From assembly GCF_016587375.1 (NCBI RefSeq), contig NZ_BNJG01000001.1, positions 3,602,001-3,666,000 of the forward strand: a stretch of DNA of 64,000 nucleotides, in the 5' to 3' direction. How positions within the stretch are numbered: the stretch's first letter is position 1; every line of letters starts with the position of its first letter. Below the pieces are notes generated by a model. The model did no database searches and had not been told where the DNA came from. It saw only the letters and a program-made list of their open reading frames with translations. The DNA is from Ktedonobacter robiniae (lineage in GTDB: Bacteria > Chloroflexota > Ktedonobacteria > Ktedonobacterales > Ktedonobacteraceae). Positions 6,891-15,845 of the stretch are shown piece by piece. The position numbers and the translations under genes are program-made.

Positions 6891-8303
6891 ATGACAACAA
6901 CGCAAGGCAAAAATGTGACGACCTCTTTTCTGGTCAATAAACGCATCGCCTCGGCGATGCAAGAGGCGCTGTATGGAGCGCAGGGGTTGGCGCTTTTAAA
7001 ACATGTTCTTGATGATGAACCAGGGCAGGCCTTCTTACACCTACTACGGCTTTTAGCAGGTGCCGAGCAGGTGCCTATGCAGGTTGCTTCGGCCTATAGC
7101 GAGGTCTTTTACGCATTGGCTGCATCAGAGCATGTGTATATAACAACAGAACTGTCAGATGCCTGGCAGGCCCACTTGGTGGGTCGCTTGTTTGAGGATG
7201 AAAATCCCTGGACGGCTCAGGTCGAGCGGCAGGGGCGCGCATGGTGGGGGAGTCAGGCGCGGATTTCGGCTACGCTGCATCGCCAGGCCGCGCGTGAGTT
7301 GAAGGCGCTACAGCGACTCTTCGCCCTCTCGGCTGAGGTGGTGTGGGAAGCAGTGCAAAGCGTGGTGGGTGAGACGATGCCCGTGTTGCGCGATGCCTGG
7401 GAACCCTGGCTTGACCTGGGAACAGCTCAGGAGTCAGGGCAGAAGAGTGTGCGAGCCGCTCTTATACACCAGCTTGCTGAACTGGCGGACTGGAGTGAAC
7501 TGGCGGACATGCTGGAAATGCATTGGGCGCGTCAGGGAACAGGCACGTTGGCTCGCTATGCTGTCCTACGCTGGCAGGGAAATACGCAGATCCTTGAAGG
7601 AATTGCTCATCCCGACGCTATTCATCTCGACAATTTTGTAGGCTATGAGCGGGAGCTGCGCAAACTCAAGGCAAATACTGAGCGTTTTCTCGCCGGTATG
7701 CCGGCACATGATGCCCTGCTTTATGGGCCTCCAGGGACGGGGAAGTCATCGAGCGTAAAGGCGCTGATCAATACCTACGCCGACCAGGGGCTGCGCCTGG
7801 TCGAGGTGCGCAGGGAGTATATTGGTGATCTGCCGCAGATCGTGGCGCAATTGCGCCAGCGCGCGCCGAGCTATCTTGTGTTTATTGACGATCTCTCCTT
7901 TGAAGAGCATGAAACCGAGTATAAAGTATTAAAAATGCTCCTTGAAGGGACGGCAGAGGCTCGTCCACAAAATGTACTCATCTACGCGACGACCAATCGG
8001 CTTAACCTGGTACGCGAGCTACATACTGATCGTAGTAAACCTACCGAAGAGGTAAACTGGCGCGATACCATGGATGAGAAGCAATCGTTGGTGCATCGCT
8101 TTGGCTTGCGGATTACATTTAGTGCGCCAAGCCAGGAGCAGTATCTACAGATCGCCCAGGGGTTAGCGCAGCAGCGAGGGCTAGCGTTTGAGGAAGAGGA
8201 ACTGCGTAGCCGGGCTTTGCAGTGGGAGCGCCAACGAGTTGGCCGTTCTGGTCGCTTGGCTCGTCAATTTGTCGATGAATTAGAGGCTGAGATCGGCAGG
8301 TAG
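6891..8303 (+). CDS. DUF815 AAA+ ATPase
   Basis: A 470-residue ATPase. The N-terminal ~240 residues are helical and unrecognised. The AAA+ module follows with Walker A YGPPGTGKSS, Walker B YLVFIDDLSFE, a sensor-1-like ATTNR and an arginine-rich C-terminal lid (RVGRSGRLARQFVDEL). The order VGYERELRKLKANTERFLAG, then ALLYGPPGTGKSS, then RDTMDEKQSLVHRFGL, is typical of the DUF815 family, whose function is not established. The start at 6891 has no strong ribosome site. The upstream 80 bases overlap, on the other strand, the sigma-factor remnant. It is monocistronic and ends at a 10-bp hairpin. Confidence 0.85.
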   Translation: MTTTQGKNVTTSFLVNKRIASAMQEALYGAQGLALLKHVLDDEPGQAFLHLLRLLAGAEQVPMQVASAYSEVFYALAASEHVYITTELSDAWQAHLVGRLFEDENPWTAQVERQGRAWWGSQARISATLHRQAARELKALQRLFALSAEVVWEAVQSVVGETMPVLRDAWEPWLDLGTAQESGQKSVRAALIHQLAELADWSELADMLEMHWARQGTGTLARYAVLRWQGNTQILEGIAHPDAIHLDNFVGYERELRKLKANTERFLAGMPAHDALLYGPPGTGKSSSVKALINTYADQGLRLVEVRREYIGDLPQIVAQLRQRAPSYLVFIDDLSFEEHETEYKVLKMLLEGTAEARPQNVLIYATTNRLNLVRELHTDRSKPTEEVNWRDTMDEKQSLVHRFGLRITFSAPSQEQYLQIAQGLAQQRGLAFEEEELRSRALQWERQRVGRSGRLARQFVDELEAEIGR

Positions 8304-8312
8304 GCATGGAGA

Positions 8313-8337
8313 GGCCAGTACATGTACTGTACTGGCC
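8313..8337 (+). terminator. hairpin after the DUF815 gene
   Basis: A 10-bp perfect stem GGCCAGTACA / TGTACTGGCC with a 5-base loop, 10 bases after the stop codon. No T-tract follows. It lies between two convergent genes and may serve both. Confidence 0.5.
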
Positions 8338-8388
8338 GTGCCACGACAACAATCCCAATGGCGCCACCCCGGCGGCGAGCAAGAATGA

Positions 8389-9027
8389 TTAAGAGGACTG
8401 GCGCAGGATAATTACGCCCTGCGAGATCATTGATTGCAAGATGTCGCGCATATCCTGGGGTGAGAGTGTGAGCATTGTCGCGATTTTATCAATGGTCATA
8501 TCGCCATTGGCGAGCATATAGATTTGACGCCACTTGCGCGGCCAGCGTGAGAGTTCGGGAAAGGGGATCTCTCTGGCGCGCAGAGGGTAGATTTGTGTCG
8601 CCTGTGGTGGGCGTATCGCTGGCAAGGGCCGTGTCACGCGTGGCTCCATTGCTGGAACCTGGGGCCTTGCTTGCGAAGGAGTGGGCAGGTGAAGAGCGGG
8701 AATGGGGCGGGTTGTGCGGTCAGGCGAAGAGGATTTAATGGCGGGATGAGAGGGAGCAGGCGTCTCCGGGTCCTGGTAAGACTTGAGTGACCAGCTAAGG
8801 GAGTTGGCTTGCTCAATCAGGTCCTGGGCCTCTTTCCCGGTCATAAGGACCTGCCCATCTTTCCCGGCAATATAACAGGTCTTAATCTCCCCCTGGTAGA
8901 TGGAGAGCACGATACGGCATGGCTCCTGAATATGCCCAATACCTGCGGGCAAGGTGGCGTAGCCCCAGCCGTTGTAGCTATAGTCGCGTAACATGCGGTT
9001 GAGTGCAGTGAGAGTAACGGTATACAC
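8389..9027 (-). CDS. hypothetical protein with C-terminal winged helix
   Basis: About 212 residues in three parts. An N-terminal alpha/beta domain reads NRMLRDYSYNGWGYATLPAG and IVLSIYQGEIKTCYIAGKDG, reminiscent of the small domains found in DUF4388-type effector proteins. A proline-rich linker of ~70 residues follows. The C-terminal ~60-residue helical domain (RKWRQIYMLANGDMTIDKIATML) looks like a winged helix. GTG at 9027 is preferred because AAGGGG lies at the right distance; an upstream extension has no ribosome site. No function can be assigned. The layout suggests a signalling or DNA-contact role, which is inference. Confidence 0.6.
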   Translation of the reverse strand: MYTVTLTALNRMLRDYSYNGWGYATLPAGIGHIQEPCRIVLSIYQGEIKTCYIAGKDGQVLMTGKEAQDLIEQANSLSWSLKSYQDPETPAPSHPAIKSSSPDRTTRPIPALHLPTPSQARPQVPAMEPRVTRPLPAIRPPQATQIYPLRAREIPFPELSRWPRKWRQIYMLANGDMTIDKIATMLTLSPQDMRDILQSMISQGVIILRQSS

Positions 9028-9310
9028 CTGTAACCCCTTGGTATTGTTTTTTTGAAGTAGCCAAAGAACGCGGAATAGCACCCTGATAAAAGGGATGGGA
9101 ACATCCTGACCGCTCAGGATATTTGGTGATAATAAGGCCGAATCGAGTCATTGATTTGTGTAAAGGAAGGAAATGCCTGGGCAATAATAACATGTATAGC
9201 GACGTGCGTCAATACGCTCCGAGAGCCAAACCAAGTCTATGTATGTATCAAGACATACGTTGATAATACTTAATACAAAAAAACGCATTTGTAAAAGAGC
9301 ATAAAAAAAA

Positions 9311-9384
9311 CGCACCCAGAGGGATTCGAACCCCCGACAACCTAGTTCCGAAGACTAGTGCTCTATCCACTGAGCTATGGGTGC
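9311..9384 (-). tRNA. tRNA-Arg(UCG)
   Basis: Read on the minus strand. A 7-bp acceptor stem (GCACCCA / TGGGTGC) is present, with D-arm GCTCAGTGGATAGAGC, anticodon stem CTAGT/ACTAG and 7-base loop CTTCGGA giving anticodon TCG. The T-arm contains TTCGAAT and the discriminator base is G. The CCA end is not encoded. Eight T residues directly follow the 3' end (9303-9310 on the plus strand as A), giving a simple termination signal. Confidence 0.97.
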
Positions 9385-9448
9385 AGCACGCTTAGCGCTT
9401 TTATAAACTACCATATTATTGGCATGCTGTCAATTCTTTTCGTGTAGA

Positions 9449-9480
9449 ATCTCCGCTTTCGTGAAAACGAAAGCGGAGAT
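9449..9480. terminator. 14-bp hairpin with GAAA loop
   Basis: Perfect inverted repeat, arms 9449-9462 and 9467-9480, with a GAAA tetraloop. It lies between the tRNA (minus strand, to the left) and the beta-propeller gene (plus, to the right). Without a T-tract its direction is unclear. The remaining bases of 9385-9707 show no gene. Confidence 0.45.
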
Positions 9481-9707
9481 GTTTGCATGTAATTATTTTC
9501 ATGCAAGTTACTCCTCCTCCAACTCTAGAGTTTTATATGATGAGAACGAGAATATTTCTATGCATCGTTTGAACAAAGTCCTATATGTAAACTTGCAATG
9601 CTAGTGCTGGGCCGGGATGGTAGGGAACTTCCTTCACTGTATAACCTCCTGTAGATAACAAATATTGCCTCACGCTGGTATTGACAGAAGATGTGGAAGG
9701 GTTGTTT

Positions 9708-10883
9708 ATGAACATACTACGTAAATATAAGAATTTGTTACTCATTTGCTCCCTCTTGCTGATTGTGCTGGCCGGGTTCTCATTCGTGATGATGCGTTCC
9801 AATCAAGTCGGGGCGCAGGGAGCGTCGGTCCTGACTAAGCATTATCTTTATGTTATTCCCGATGGGGGCGTAGATGTCTACGATATCGACCGTGCGCATG
9901 CGTTTGTCAGGCATATTGATTTGCCCATGCTCAAAAGTGGGCGGGGTGCGGTCGCCGATCCATTGACCGCTAGCCTCTTCATCAGTTATGGTGGTAATGG
10001 TGGTGCGCATGGCAACGGTTCACTGCTGAAATATGATTTGCTGCATGATAGGGTGGTGTGGACGAAAAGCTACGACTTCGGTATCGATAGCATGGCGATT
10101 ACCCCTGATGGCAAGTCGATTTATATGCCGGGTGGTTCTAACCAGTATCAGGGTTTCTGGCATGTATTGCGCGCTCGTGATGGTGCGGTTCTCCAGGCGA
10201 TTCAGGTTGGTGGCGGAGCTGCGGGTCATAACACGGTCGTGGGCCTGAGTGGGAAGTATGCCTATCTGGGCGCGCTGAACAATAATCAACTCTATGTAGT
10301 GGATACCGCGAGCAACAAGGTTGTGAAGAAGGTGGGACCACTCAAAGATGGCGTCAGGCCCTTTACCGTGAACAACAAGGAGACGCTAGTCTTTACAACT
10401 GCCTCCCATTTCCTTGGTTTTGAGGTGAGCGATTTACAGACGGGCCAGTTGCTCTATAGTGTTCCAGCCGAGGGCTTTGTAGATGGGTTGCATATGTCGG
10501 CACCCAGCCACGGTATCTCGCTCTCCCCCGATGAAAAAGAGGTATATATTGTTGATGCCCCCAATAGCTATGTGCATGTCTTTGATGTAATTGGTCTCCC
10601 CGAACGTGCCCCCCGTAAGGTTGCTGATATCAAATTAACAGCTTTCCAGGGCGAAGAGACGCCCTGCGTGTATGATTGTTTGCGCGAGGGCTGGGTGCTG
10701 CATAGCCGCGATGGACGCTATGTCTATGTTGGCGACTCCGGCGACGTCATTGATACGGCGACGCGAGCCGTCGTGAAGCATCTTCCTGACTTGATGAATA
10801 CACGCAAGTACCTGGAGATCGATTGGCGTAACGGTATCCCGGTCTTTACAACCAGTCGCCAGGGGCTAGGCTATGCGTTTTAG
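9708..10883 (+). CDS. secreted beta-propeller (YVTN/NHL-like) protein
   Basis: A 391-residue protein with an N-terminal signal or anchor: basic NILRKYK, then a hydrophobic run NLLLICSLLLIVLAGFSFV, then a GAQG junction. The mature part is made of repeating four-stranded blades such as YLYVIPDGGVDVYDID, SMAITPDGKSIYMPGG, KYAYLGALNNNQLYVVDT and GISLSPDEKEVYIVDAPN, each with the DG.K.IY pattern of YVTN/40-residue beta-propeller repeats. ATG at 9708 is chosen because GGAAGGG precedes it by 7 bases. It is probably extracytoplasmic. No catalytic motif is seen, so a binding or lactonase-like role cannot be told apart. Confidence 0.8.
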   Translation: MNILRKYKNLLLICSLLLIVLAGFSFVMMRSNQVGAQGASVLTKHYLYVIPDGGVDVYDIDRAHAFVRHIDLPMLKSGRGAVADPLTASLFISYGGNGGAHGNGSLLKYDLLHDRVVWTKSYDFGIDSMAITPDGKSIYMPGGSNQYQGFWHVLRARDGAVLQAIQVGGGAAGHNTVVGLSGKYAYLGALNNNQLYVVDTASNKVVKKVGPLKDGVRPFTVNNKETLVFTTASHFLGFEVSDLQTGQLLYSVPAEGFVDGLHMSAPSHGISLSPDEKEVYIVDAPNSYVHVFDVIGLPERAPRKVADIKLTAFQGEETPCVYDCLREGWVLHSRDGRYVYVGDSGDVIDTATRAVVKHLPDLMNTRKYLEIDWRNGIPVFTTSRQGLGYAF

Positions 10884-11029
10884 CATGTTCCTGCGGTAAT
10901 GTGTCTCTGGAGAGAACCTGGTAGACGAACTCCTCAGCCTCCATGTCAAGGTAGAGCAGAATCAGGTTTCCTCTCCAGAGGTTTACCGTCTGGTTATGGC
11001 AGATTGTTGTTTTGTATGCAGTATCTTGT

Positions 11030-12208
11030 TTATGCGACCGAAGGTGCTTGCTCAAGAGGATAGGCCGAGAAACGCGCCAGGCGAAAACGCTCCAGGGATA
11101 TAGAGGGGGCTTGCTGATAGAGCAATGCGCCAAGAATTTCTCCCAGTAGTGGGCCAAATTTAAAGCCATGCCCTGTGAGTCCAGTTGCAAAGACAATGCG
11201 TGTGTCGCGCGGGTGGTAGTCGAGAATAAAATCTTCGTCGGGGCTGACATCGTACATGCACGTATCAATATGGGCCAGGCGCGCGTCTTGCAAGGTTGGG
11301 AGCAGGATTCGCACTTTTTGCGCTATCTGGGCGACAATACTCTGTTCAATAATGGGTGGCATATCCGGATCAATTGGGGTGCCAAAGGCGTGGGAAGTGG
11401 CCTTTAACCAGGTGGAACTATAGCCTCTGGTGCTGGTGGTATGTAGGGGAAAACCATAGAGATCATCCGCGATAAAAGCTGGAAATGTGTGGAGCGCAAA
11501 GGCTGTGCTGGGAACATCCGTAAAATAGAGCACATACTGACGTGTGGTTGTGATGGGCAGATGCAGGTCGCCAAGGATACGCTGAATCCAGGGACCAGTC
11601 GTTAAGGCAACTCTTTCGGTCAGCAGGTCGTGTCCATTCTCTAATAGCAGACGAATAGGCAGGCGTGAATTCTCATTGATGATGTGTGTCACACGGCAGT
11701 TACCAATGATCTTACCACCCATGTCGAGAATAAGTTGTTTGAGGGTTTGTAGGCAGGTCGATGCGTGCAGCAGACCCGCATCAATGTTATAGGTGAAGCG
11801 GTCATATCCCTGGGTATTGAATTGAGGAAAGAGCATGTGGCAGTCGTCTTGTGAGAGGAGATCAATGGGGATGCCCTGCTCCTGGAGTACGTGGTAGGCG
11901 GGGAGCGTATAGTTGTCCTCTTCCTGTCCCAGCACAAGAACGCCAGTTCGCGTATAGAGGGTGGCGCGACTGTGACGTTCTAGGCGCCTCCAGGCCTGTA
12001 AGCTCTGTTGAACCATACGTGGGTAGAGGGTGTCTGATCCATACTCAAAGCGCAGTAGGCGTGAGGGACCGTGAGACGTGGCGCGCGCGTGGTCGACAGT
12101 GTATTGCTCTAAAACATAGACATCCTTAATACCTGCGCGTAGTGAGGCGTATGCGGTTGCCAGTCCTACAATGCCTGCTCCTATAATGGCCACATTTGCA
12201 TGTTGCAC
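11030..12208 (-). CDS. FAD-dependent oxidase, sarcosine/N-methyltryptophan oxidase type
   Basis: A 392-residue flavoprotein of the DAO superfamily. It starts with the dinucleotide-binding VAIIGAGIVGLATAYASLRAG and continues with LEQYTVDHARATSHGPSRLLRF, the MSOX/MTOX signature after the Rossmann motif. The Cys in CMYDVSPDEDFILDYHP corresponds to the cysteine that covalently binds FAD in monomeric sarcosine oxidase. The C-terminal GLTGHGFKFGPLLGE binds the flavin. It would oxidise an N-methyl amino acid, releasing formaldehyde and H2O2. The substrate (sarcosine or N-methyltryptophan) is not decided by sequence. GTG at 12208 has AGGAGG upstream. It is monocistronic. Confidence 0.88.
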   Translation of the reverse strand: MQHANVAIIGAGIVGLATAYASLRAGIKDVYVLEQYTVDHARATSHGPSRLLRFEYGSDTLYPRMVQQSLQAWRRLERHSRATLYTRTGVLVLGQEEDNYTLPAYHVLQEQGIPIDLLSQDDCHMLFPQFNTQGYDRFTYNIDAGLLHASTCLQTLKQLILDMGGKIIGNCRVTHIINENSRLPIRLLLENGHDLLTERVALTTGPWIQRILGDLHLPITTTRQYVLYFTDVPSTAFALHTFPAFIADDLYGFPLHTTSTRGYSSTWLKATSHAFGTPIDPDMPPIIEQSIVAQIAQKVRILLPTLQDARLAHIDTCMYDVSPDEDFILDYHPRDTRIVFATGLTGHGFKFGPLLGEILGALLYQQAPSISLERFRLARFSAYPLEQAPSVA

Positions 12209-12254
12209 GGTATATTTGCCTCCTGGGAAAATAGCTGTAACATGTAATAATACG

Positions 12255-12283
12255 ATTATAACAAAATATTTGTATATTATCAA
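12255..12283 (-). promoter_or_regulatory. predicted promoter of the flavin oxidase gene
   Basis: On the minus strand TTGATA (12278-12283) and a perfect TATAAT (12255-12260) with a 17-base spacer in AT-rich DNA, about 45 bases before the GTG start. The rest of the 12209-12632 gap must also carry the aroA promoter, which I could not pin down. Confidence 0.7.
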
Positions 12284-12632
12284 TGAATTGCTGCGTACTA
12301 TCATTTTGCAGTGTTACGTGTAAATATGTAAGTGTTTTTAGTATATATTGTAAGCAATATGTCATAACTTTGTGCATGCTATATCAGAGGAAAAGTGTGG
12401 TGTTATGCTCTACAAATTACATCCCTGCCAGGGAGATGTGATAAACGTTATCTACAAATAGCTCCCTGAATGAAGCTTGCGCGCTTTGTAAATGATGCCA
12501 GAGAAGAGACAACTCTTGTTCCAAATGATATGATAAGGCCAACAATTGATCTGGGAGTGCTGGTTACTGAAGACGTATGCTTCTGGTCGGAAACGAATGA
12601 CATAGTATTTGTAGATTGAGAATGAGAGACAT

Positions 12633-13985
12633 ATGGTACACGAAGAATTGCGATCACTGGTTGGCACCGATGTACGTATCGCGATAGAGGAGGCGCCTCG
12701 CATACAGGGAAAGCCCGAACTGCCTTCATCGAAGTATTTCACGTTGCGTTATGTGCTGGCGGCCGCGCTTGCAAAAGGCACAAGCATGGTTTACTATCCC
12801 GCTCAGAGCGACGATAGTGAGGCCCTTTTTCGTGGCTGCCGGGCCTTAGGTGCTCAATTAGACTGGGTGGATGCGGAGGAGACCATATTACGTGTGCAGG
12901 GTGTGGGCTATCCGCAGGCCGCAGACGCCGTTACCTTGAATGTGGGGAACGCGGGCGCCGTCCTGCGTTTATTACTGGGCCTGGGTGCCTATCTGCCCGA
13001 AATCACCTTTATAACCGATCATCCGCAGTCTCTGGGGAAACGCCCCAATCGCGAGTTACTGGAGGCATTGAGTACGCTAGGCGCAACGTATCAGGCGGAG
13101 GGAGCAGAGGGATGCCTCCCCATCACCTTGCGGAGAAGCGCTCTCCATGGTGGCAAGGTGCGTATTTCGGGTGCGCGTAGCTCGCAGTATATCAGCGCCT
13201 TGCTCTTTCTGGCCCCTCTGCTCCCAGAGGGCCTGGAGATCGAGATTATTGATGGCTTAAAATCGCAGCCCTTTGTGCGCTCCACCTTGCAGGTATTGCA
13301 CGAGGCTAGCATCCAGTTTGAACACTCGGCTGACTTGAGTCATCTATCGGTTCCAGGCAAGCAGCAGTATCAAGCGCGAGAGTATATCTTACCAGGCGAT
13401 TATCCTTCCGCGGCGGCGCTGATCTCAGCCTGCATAAGCGCGACTGATCCAGCAAGTGAACTGGTATTAAACCGCTTGAAGCCCGGAGACGAGATTGGCG
13501 ATGCACTGCTGGCGGCTTACCAGGCTATGGGTGCCCAGTTGGATATCGCTAGCGAGCAGGTAACGGTACGGGGAGGAACTACCCTCCAGGGGGTTCGCGT
13601 AGATGGTGATCGCATCATTGACTGTATCCCGGTGCTGGTTGCCGCGGCCTGTTTTGCCCAGGGGGAGAGCGTCTTCTACAATATCGAGACATTGCACTAC
13701 AAAGAGTCAGACCGTATTGACGATCTGTGTGCAGAACTACGGCGTGTGGGCTGCGATGTCACACCTCAGCGTGACGCAATTATTGTACGCGGTAGCCCGC
13801 AAGGGATTGAGGGAGGAGTGACCGTGGATGGACACAATGACCACCGCCTCCTGATGGCCCTGGCAATTGTGGGGATGCGTTGTCATCAGGGCCTGGCTCT
13901 GACTGGTTGCGAGCATATTTCTAAGAGCTATCCTCAGTTCTTCGCGCAGCTTAAAGAACTGGGCGTACCTGTAAGACTTGCCTAA
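12633..13985 (+). CDS. aroA: 3-phosphoshikimate 1-carboxyvinyltransferase (EPSP synthase)
   Basis: Catalyses transfer of enolpyruvyl from PEP to shikimate-3-phosphate, the sixth step of the shikimate pathway. The 450-residue protein has the two-domain inside-out barrel pattern. Visible motifs are the substrate Lys in LPSSKYFTLRYVLAAAL, the PEP-loop-like NVGNAGAVLRLLLG, the KRPNRELLEAL helix, the GARSSQYISALL motif, GDYPSAAALISA, HYKESDRIDDL and the closing NDHRLLMALAI and EHISKSYPQFF. The first motif differs from the usual PGSKSxSNR, so the enzyme is divergent. Other shikimate genes are not nearby. Confidence 0.92.
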   Translation: MVHEELRSLVGTDVRIAIEEAPRIQGKPELPSSKYFTLRYVLAAALAKGTSMVYYPAQSDDSEALFRGCRALGAQLDWVDAEETILRVQGVGYPQAADAVTLNVGNAGAVLRLLLGLGAYLPEITFITDHPQSLGKRPNRELLEALSTLGATYQAEGAEGCLPITLRRSALHGGKVRISGARSSQYISALLFLAPLLPEGLEIEIIDGLKSQPFVRSTLQVLHEASIQFEHSADLSHLSVPGKQQYQAREYILPGDYPSAAALISACISATDPASELVLNRLKPGDEIGDALLAAYQAMGAQLDIASEQVTVRGGTTLQGVRVDGDRIIDCIPVLVAAACFAQGESVFYNIETLHYKESDRIDDLCAELRRVGCDVTPQRDAIIVRGSPQGIEGGVTVDGHNDHRLLMALAIVGMRCHQGLALTGCEHISKSYPQFFAQLKELGVPVRLA

Positions 13986-13989
13986 TTGG

Positions 13990-14007
13990 GCCTCTCTGGT
14001 GAGAGGC
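13990..14007. terminator. short hairpin after aroA
   Basis: GCCTCTC / GAGAGGC, a 7-bp stem with a 4-base loop, just after the aroA stop codon. No T-tract follows. Confidence 0.4.
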
Positions 14008-14126
14008 TGGAAAAATATGAGTTATGATGATACAATAGCCTGCGATCAGGTAATGACGAGGCGATTGAGGCATGACTGAAGATCCATCTAAAGATCCGTG
14101 GTGATGACAGCGAAAGGAATTGAATT

Positions 14127-14429
14127 GTGTATAAGTTTAAAGGCTTTGATAGCGCGGAGTGTGGCGACAGCATGCCCGCACTGGAAGCGATGATCAACGC
14201 CTGGATGGAAGCCGAGCATCCACGCATTCGTCATGTCTGTCAGAGTATGCGTGGTGAGCATATTTTACTCAGCTTCGTCTATGAAGATGCACGACTGTTG
14301 GAGCAGCGGGTCGCAGCCAGTGCGCAGACTGGAATCACAGGTGGCTTCCCCCGTATTTACGACGAGGATCTTATGGACGAGCGTCCGACAAGCCCTCGTA
14401 TTCCGGCGACACCACCTCCCATGCATTAG
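14127..14429 (+). CDS. small protein, possibly Cse60-like
   Basis: A 100-residue protein starting at a GTG with AAAGGA upstream. The first ~60 residues (MYKFKGFDSAE, then ALEAMINAWMEAEHPRIRHV, then LLSFVYED) alternate strand-helix-strand. This layout resembles the small sporulation protein Cse60 family, a weak likeness I would not rely on. The C-terminal 40 residues are polar and proline-rich. It lies between aroA and a radical SAM gene on the same strand, 65 bases before the latter, so the two could be co-transcribed. Confidence 0.55.
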   Translation: MYKFKGFDSAECGDSMPALEAMINAWMEAEHPRIRHVCQSMRGEHILLSFVYEDARLLEQRVAASAQTGITGGFPRIYDEDLMDERPTSPRIPATPPPMH

Positions 14430-14493
14430 CTCCGGGTTGATGCTTTTTTAAATAGTAAATCTGACTGTAACCGAGGTAAAATAAAGGATCAGC

Positions 14494-15765
14494 ATGCCAG
14501 TTCCACATTTGCTTTACAGTACTCCAGATGGAGAGATTCGCGAAGAGACGCGGCTACAGGCGCTTGCCTTTGGTGGTAAGCCATTGGAAGCCAGAGACTT
14601 AATACCCTTGCCAGACGGAGTGACGCTTTCGATGATGCCGGATCGTCTCGCGGTTGGACTCAAGAAGACTGGTGAGCGACAGGTGCTGGCAGCGAACAGA
14701 GGTTGGGCCGTAGCGGCTCTCTTGCCCATTGGATATACGCGTACCCTGTTGCCAGAGTATGAAAAGGTACCGGGGACCGAGCCTCTGCCCTTCTTTGGCT
14801 ATAGTGCTGTTGCCTCCATAAACGGCGAACTTTACGTAGCCGCCGTCAAGACGGATGACCCCCATAAGTGGCACCCTCGTTCGTTTCCGCGCAAGAAGCT
14901 AGAGCACGCGGTAAATGCCAAACTTGAGGCCTTCCCCGAAAACCGCGTCGTGCGCCAGCATGCGCATTGCGCCCTGGATTACTCCTGTCCCACCGCCAGT
15001 AACCTGTTCCTTGAGCGCTGGGAGATGGCTATCGCCGTGTCGCCCGGATGTAACGCGCGCTGTATTGGGTGTATCTCTAAACAGGAAGAAGAGGACCTGA
15101 TTTCGCCTCAGGACCGTCTGGACTTTATTCCCACGGTTGAGGAGATTGTAGAGGTTGCGGTCCCTCACCTGGAGAGCGCCGAAGAGGCCATTGTCAGCTT
15201 TGGGCAGGGCTGTGAGGGCGAACCTCTCATGCAGTGGAAGCGGATCGAGCGCGCCATTACGGCGATGCGCGCACAAACGAAGCAGGGCGTCATTAATATC
15301 AACACGAATGGTAGCAATCCCCGCTGGTTGCAGCGCTTATATGACGCGGGCCTGGATACGATTCGTGTCAGCACCATTTCCGGGCATCCCGAAACCTACA
15401 CCGCCTATTATCGCCCCATTGGCTATCGCTTTGAGGATGTCAAAGAATCACTGAAGCGTGCTCATGAAGAGGGACTGTATACCTCGATCAACCTGCTCTG
15501 CTTCCCAGGGATGATCGACCGTGAACGCGAGATCGAGGCGCTCCTGAACCTTGCGCGTGAGACGGGCCTGCGCCTGATCCAACTGCGCAACCTCAATATT
15601 GATCCAGAGGTCCTGCTTCCACGTATGCCTGCCCTGGACAGCATGGGGAAGGCGCTAGGAATGAAGGCCTTCATTGAAACCCTTCGGCGCGAGATTCCAG
15701 AGGTCGCGCTTGGCAATTTCACGCGTCCCATCCAGCGGGCCCAGGCACAGCCTTCAGAGCTGTAG
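14494..15765 (+). CDS. radical SAM protein
   Basis: A 423-residue enzyme with a [4Fe-4S]-binding CNARCIGC motif (CxxxCxxC) about 190 residues in, followed by the radical SAM half-barrel: EEAIVSFGQGCEGEPLM (the GGE-like motif), NINTNGSNPRWLQRL, LDTIRVSTISGHPETY and TSINLLCFPGM. The N-terminal ~170 residues form an extra domain without clear homology. It would cleave S-adenosylmethionine reductively to make a 5'-deoxyadenosyl radical; the substrate is unknown. No partner peptide or maturase gene is visible next to it. ATG at 14494 follows AAAGGATCAGC. Confidence 0.85.
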   Translation: MPVPHLLYSTPDGEIREETRLQALAFGGKPLEARDLIPLPDGVTLSMMPDRLAVGLKKTGERQVLAANRGWAVAALLPIGYTRTLLPEYEKVPGTEPLPFFGYSAVASINGELYVAAVKTDDPHKWHPRSFPRKKLEHAVNAKLEAFPENRVVRQHAHCALDYSCPTASNLFLERWEMAIAVSPGCNARCIGCISKQEEEDLISPQDRLDFIPTVEEIVEVAVPHLESAEEAIVSFGQGCEGEPLMQWKRIERAITAMRAQTKQGVININTNGSNPRWLQRLYDAGLDTIRVSTISGHPETYTAYYRPIGYRFEDVKESLKRAHEEGLYTSINLLCFPGMIDREREIEALLNLARETGLRLIQLRNLNIDPEVLLPRMPALDSMGKALGMKAFIETLRREIPEVALGNFTRPIQRAQAQPSEL

Positions 15766-15842
15766 TCATGTATAGAAAAGGGGAGTGTGGTGGCCTGCTG
15801 GCTCCGCCAGCAGGCCACCACACTCCCCTTTTCTATACATGA
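15766..15842. terminator. 37-bp perfect hairpin between convergent genes
   Basis: Arms 15766-15802 and 15806-15842 pair perfectly around a 3-base loop. It fills the gap between the radical SAM stop codon (15765) and the GT9 stop codon (15846), so it can terminate transcripts from both sides. An A4G4 / C4T4 tract lies inside the stem, but no external T-tract is present. Confidence 0.75.
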
Positions 15843-15845
15843 TGA